A DNA stretch of 13,475 nucleotides from Prevotella sp. UBA2456 (GTDB taxonomy: Bacteria > Bacteroidota > Bacteroidia > Bacteroidales > Bacteroidaceae). The notes under the pieces were generated by a model. The model saw nothing but the letters and a program-made list of their open reading frames with translations. It was not told where the DNA came from and made no database searches. The DNA is taken from the NCBI GenBank assembly GCA_002342415.1, contig DDPY01000044.1, positions 350 to 13,824 on the forward strand, read 5' to 3'. Below, piece by piece: positions 12,549 through 13,475 of this stretch (its first letter is position 1; every line of letters begins with the position of its first letter). The position numbers and the translations under genes are program-made.

Positions 12549-13475
12549 CTACTTGATTACTAACACCTCGTTGTCCTTGAAGGCCTCGTAGCCGCTGGTG
12601 ACTACGCGCTCGCCGGGCTCCAGACCTTCGAGCACCTCGTAGTGCTGAGGGTTTTGGCGGCCTATGCGGACAGTGCGGCGATAGGCTTTCGAGCCGTCGG
12701 CAGAGAGGACGAATATCCACTGTCCACCTGTGGTCTGGAAGAAGGTGCCGCGAGGAATGATAATGGCCTGCTCGGGCTGGCCCAGTTCGAGGTCGATGTA
12801 GTAGGTCTGGCCCGTTCGGATGTTCTCAGGGCGCTCGCCTCGGAAGATGAAGTCGCAGCGGAACTTGCCCTCGCGCACCTCTGGATAGACCTTGCGCACC
12901 TGCAGCTGATACTGCTTGTCGCCACGAGTAAAAGTGGCGGTCAGCCCTTGACGGACACGATCGATATAGTGCTCGTCTATCTGTGCCTGCACCTTATAGT
13001 CGGAGAGGTCGTTCAACTGGCCAATCTTCTGGCCGGGCTGGATGCTCTGCCCTAACTCCACATCGAGCAGGCCCAGTTCGCCATCAATGGCCGAGCGCAC
13101 CTCGAGCTTGTCCTTGCGCTGGCGGACCAGCACCACATTGCGGCGCATGTTCTGCAGATTGTCCTCCATCTGGTCCATCTGTACGGTGCGATAGATGCTG
13201 TCCTGCTTCAGGCGCTTGCTCACCAGCGAGCGCTTCTTGGCCGAGAGCTGATAGTCCTCGTGCGACTTGATGTAGTCCTCGCGGCTGATGAGCTTCTCCT
13301 GATACAGACGCTTGTTCTGCTCGAAGGTGCGCTGCTTGCGATGCGTGTCCATATCCAGCTGTGCCTGCTCCGTCTGGTTGTTCAGCCGGTCCTGCTGCAT
13401 GGCCACCTGGGTGTTTCGCAACAGGTTCTGCTTCTCAGCCAGTTCGGCTTCGGCATTCAGGATCTGCAGGTCGAG
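12549..13475 (-). CDS. HlyD/RND-type periplasmic adaptor (membrane fusion protein), C-terminal part
   Basis: The frame is open from the right edge at 13475 to the TAG at 12549, giving 308 residues. The N-terminus, with its membrane anchor and first lipoyl half, is outside the window. The visible part begins with a long alpha-helical hairpin rich in Q, E, K and L (for example EAELAEKQNLLRNTQVAMQQ). The second half of the lipoyl motif follows (RSAIDGELGLLDVELGQSIQPGQKIGQL), then a beta-barrel domain (YKVQAQIDEHYIDRVRQG) and a membrane-proximal domain ending GERVVTSGYEAFKDNEVLVIK. In this family such adaptors bridge an inner-membrane permease to a TolC-like outer-membrane channel. The permease gene follows after 11 bp, so the two are almost certainly co-transcribed and form one export complex. 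Confidence 0.9.
   Translation of the reverse strand, partial: LDLQILNAEAELAEKQNLLRNTQVAMQQDRLNNQTEQAQLDMDTHRKQRTFEQNKRLYQEKLISREDYIKSHEDYQLSAKKRSLVSKRLKQDSIYRTVQMDQMEDNLQNMRRNVVLVRQRKDKLEVRSAIDGELGLLDVELGQSIQPGQKIGQLNDLSDYKVQAQIDEHYIDRVRQGLTATFTRGDKQYQLQVRKVYPEVREGKFRCDFIFRGERPENIRTGQTYYIDLELGQPEQAIIIPRGTFFQTTGGQWIFVLSADGSKAYRRTVRIGRQNPQHYEVLEGLEPGERVVTSGYEAFKDNEVLVIK

Overview
The window looks like Bacteroidales DNA, most likely from a Prevotella-type genome. This rests on TAnnTTTG-type -7 promoter elements, start codons that mostly lack strong Shine-Dalgarno sites, several outer-membrane beta-barrel proteins whose signal peptides end in A-Q, and FtsX/MacB-type permeases ending in N-x-I-K-T-E. 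The genus is inferred from style, not from a marker gene. Every gene I can support lies on the minus strand, so transcription runs from high to low coordinates. No tRNA, rRNA, CRISPR array or transposase was seen, and no stretch over 300 bases lacks a gene.

In transcription order, the right end (10138-13475) holds the C-terminal part of a HlyD/RND-type periplasmic adaptor followed 11 bp later by a complete 799-aa two-module FtsX/MacB permease. A second permease of the same superfamily, with its own promoter, palindromic upstream site and heptamer-repeat leader, runs off the left end (1-773). The roughly 9.4 kb between the two permeases is filled by other modules, an arrangement that suggests an interrupted efflux locus.

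The middle holds two regulatory/outer-membrane modules. Module A (6228-10052) contains a small signal-peptide outer-membrane-like protein, a 229-aa membrane-tethered winged-helix regulator of ToxR/CadC-like layout, and a 678-aa TonB-receptor-like barrel. An ordered array of four TGTCAG-type repeats sits just upstream of the barrel gene's -7 element, where an OmpR-type regulator would bind. Module B (982-5252) is a tightly packed operon: ECF sigma factor, single-pass anti-sigma-like protein (ATGA overlap), a secreted protein of unknown function (11-bp overlap), and a 735-aa TonB-receptor-like barrel that is broken by a one-base frameshift near 2423. The anti-sigma gene carries an in-frame pair of inverted REP-like palindromes. 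A stand-alone kinase-like gene (5443-6132), resembling kinase domains of polyvalent proteins from mobile elements, lies between modules A and B.

The kinase gene and the small outer-membrane gene share an almost identical 58-bp promoter segment (54 of 58 bases), exactly 3900 bp apart. In addition, a 21-bp segment encoding the tail of a permease recurs just beyond the 3' end of the small outer-membrane gene. Together these point to duplication or module shuffling in this locus. The most interesting candidates are the membrane-tethered regulator with its operator array, the duplicated promoter cassette, the palindromic element inside the anti-sigma gene, and the stand-alone kinase.
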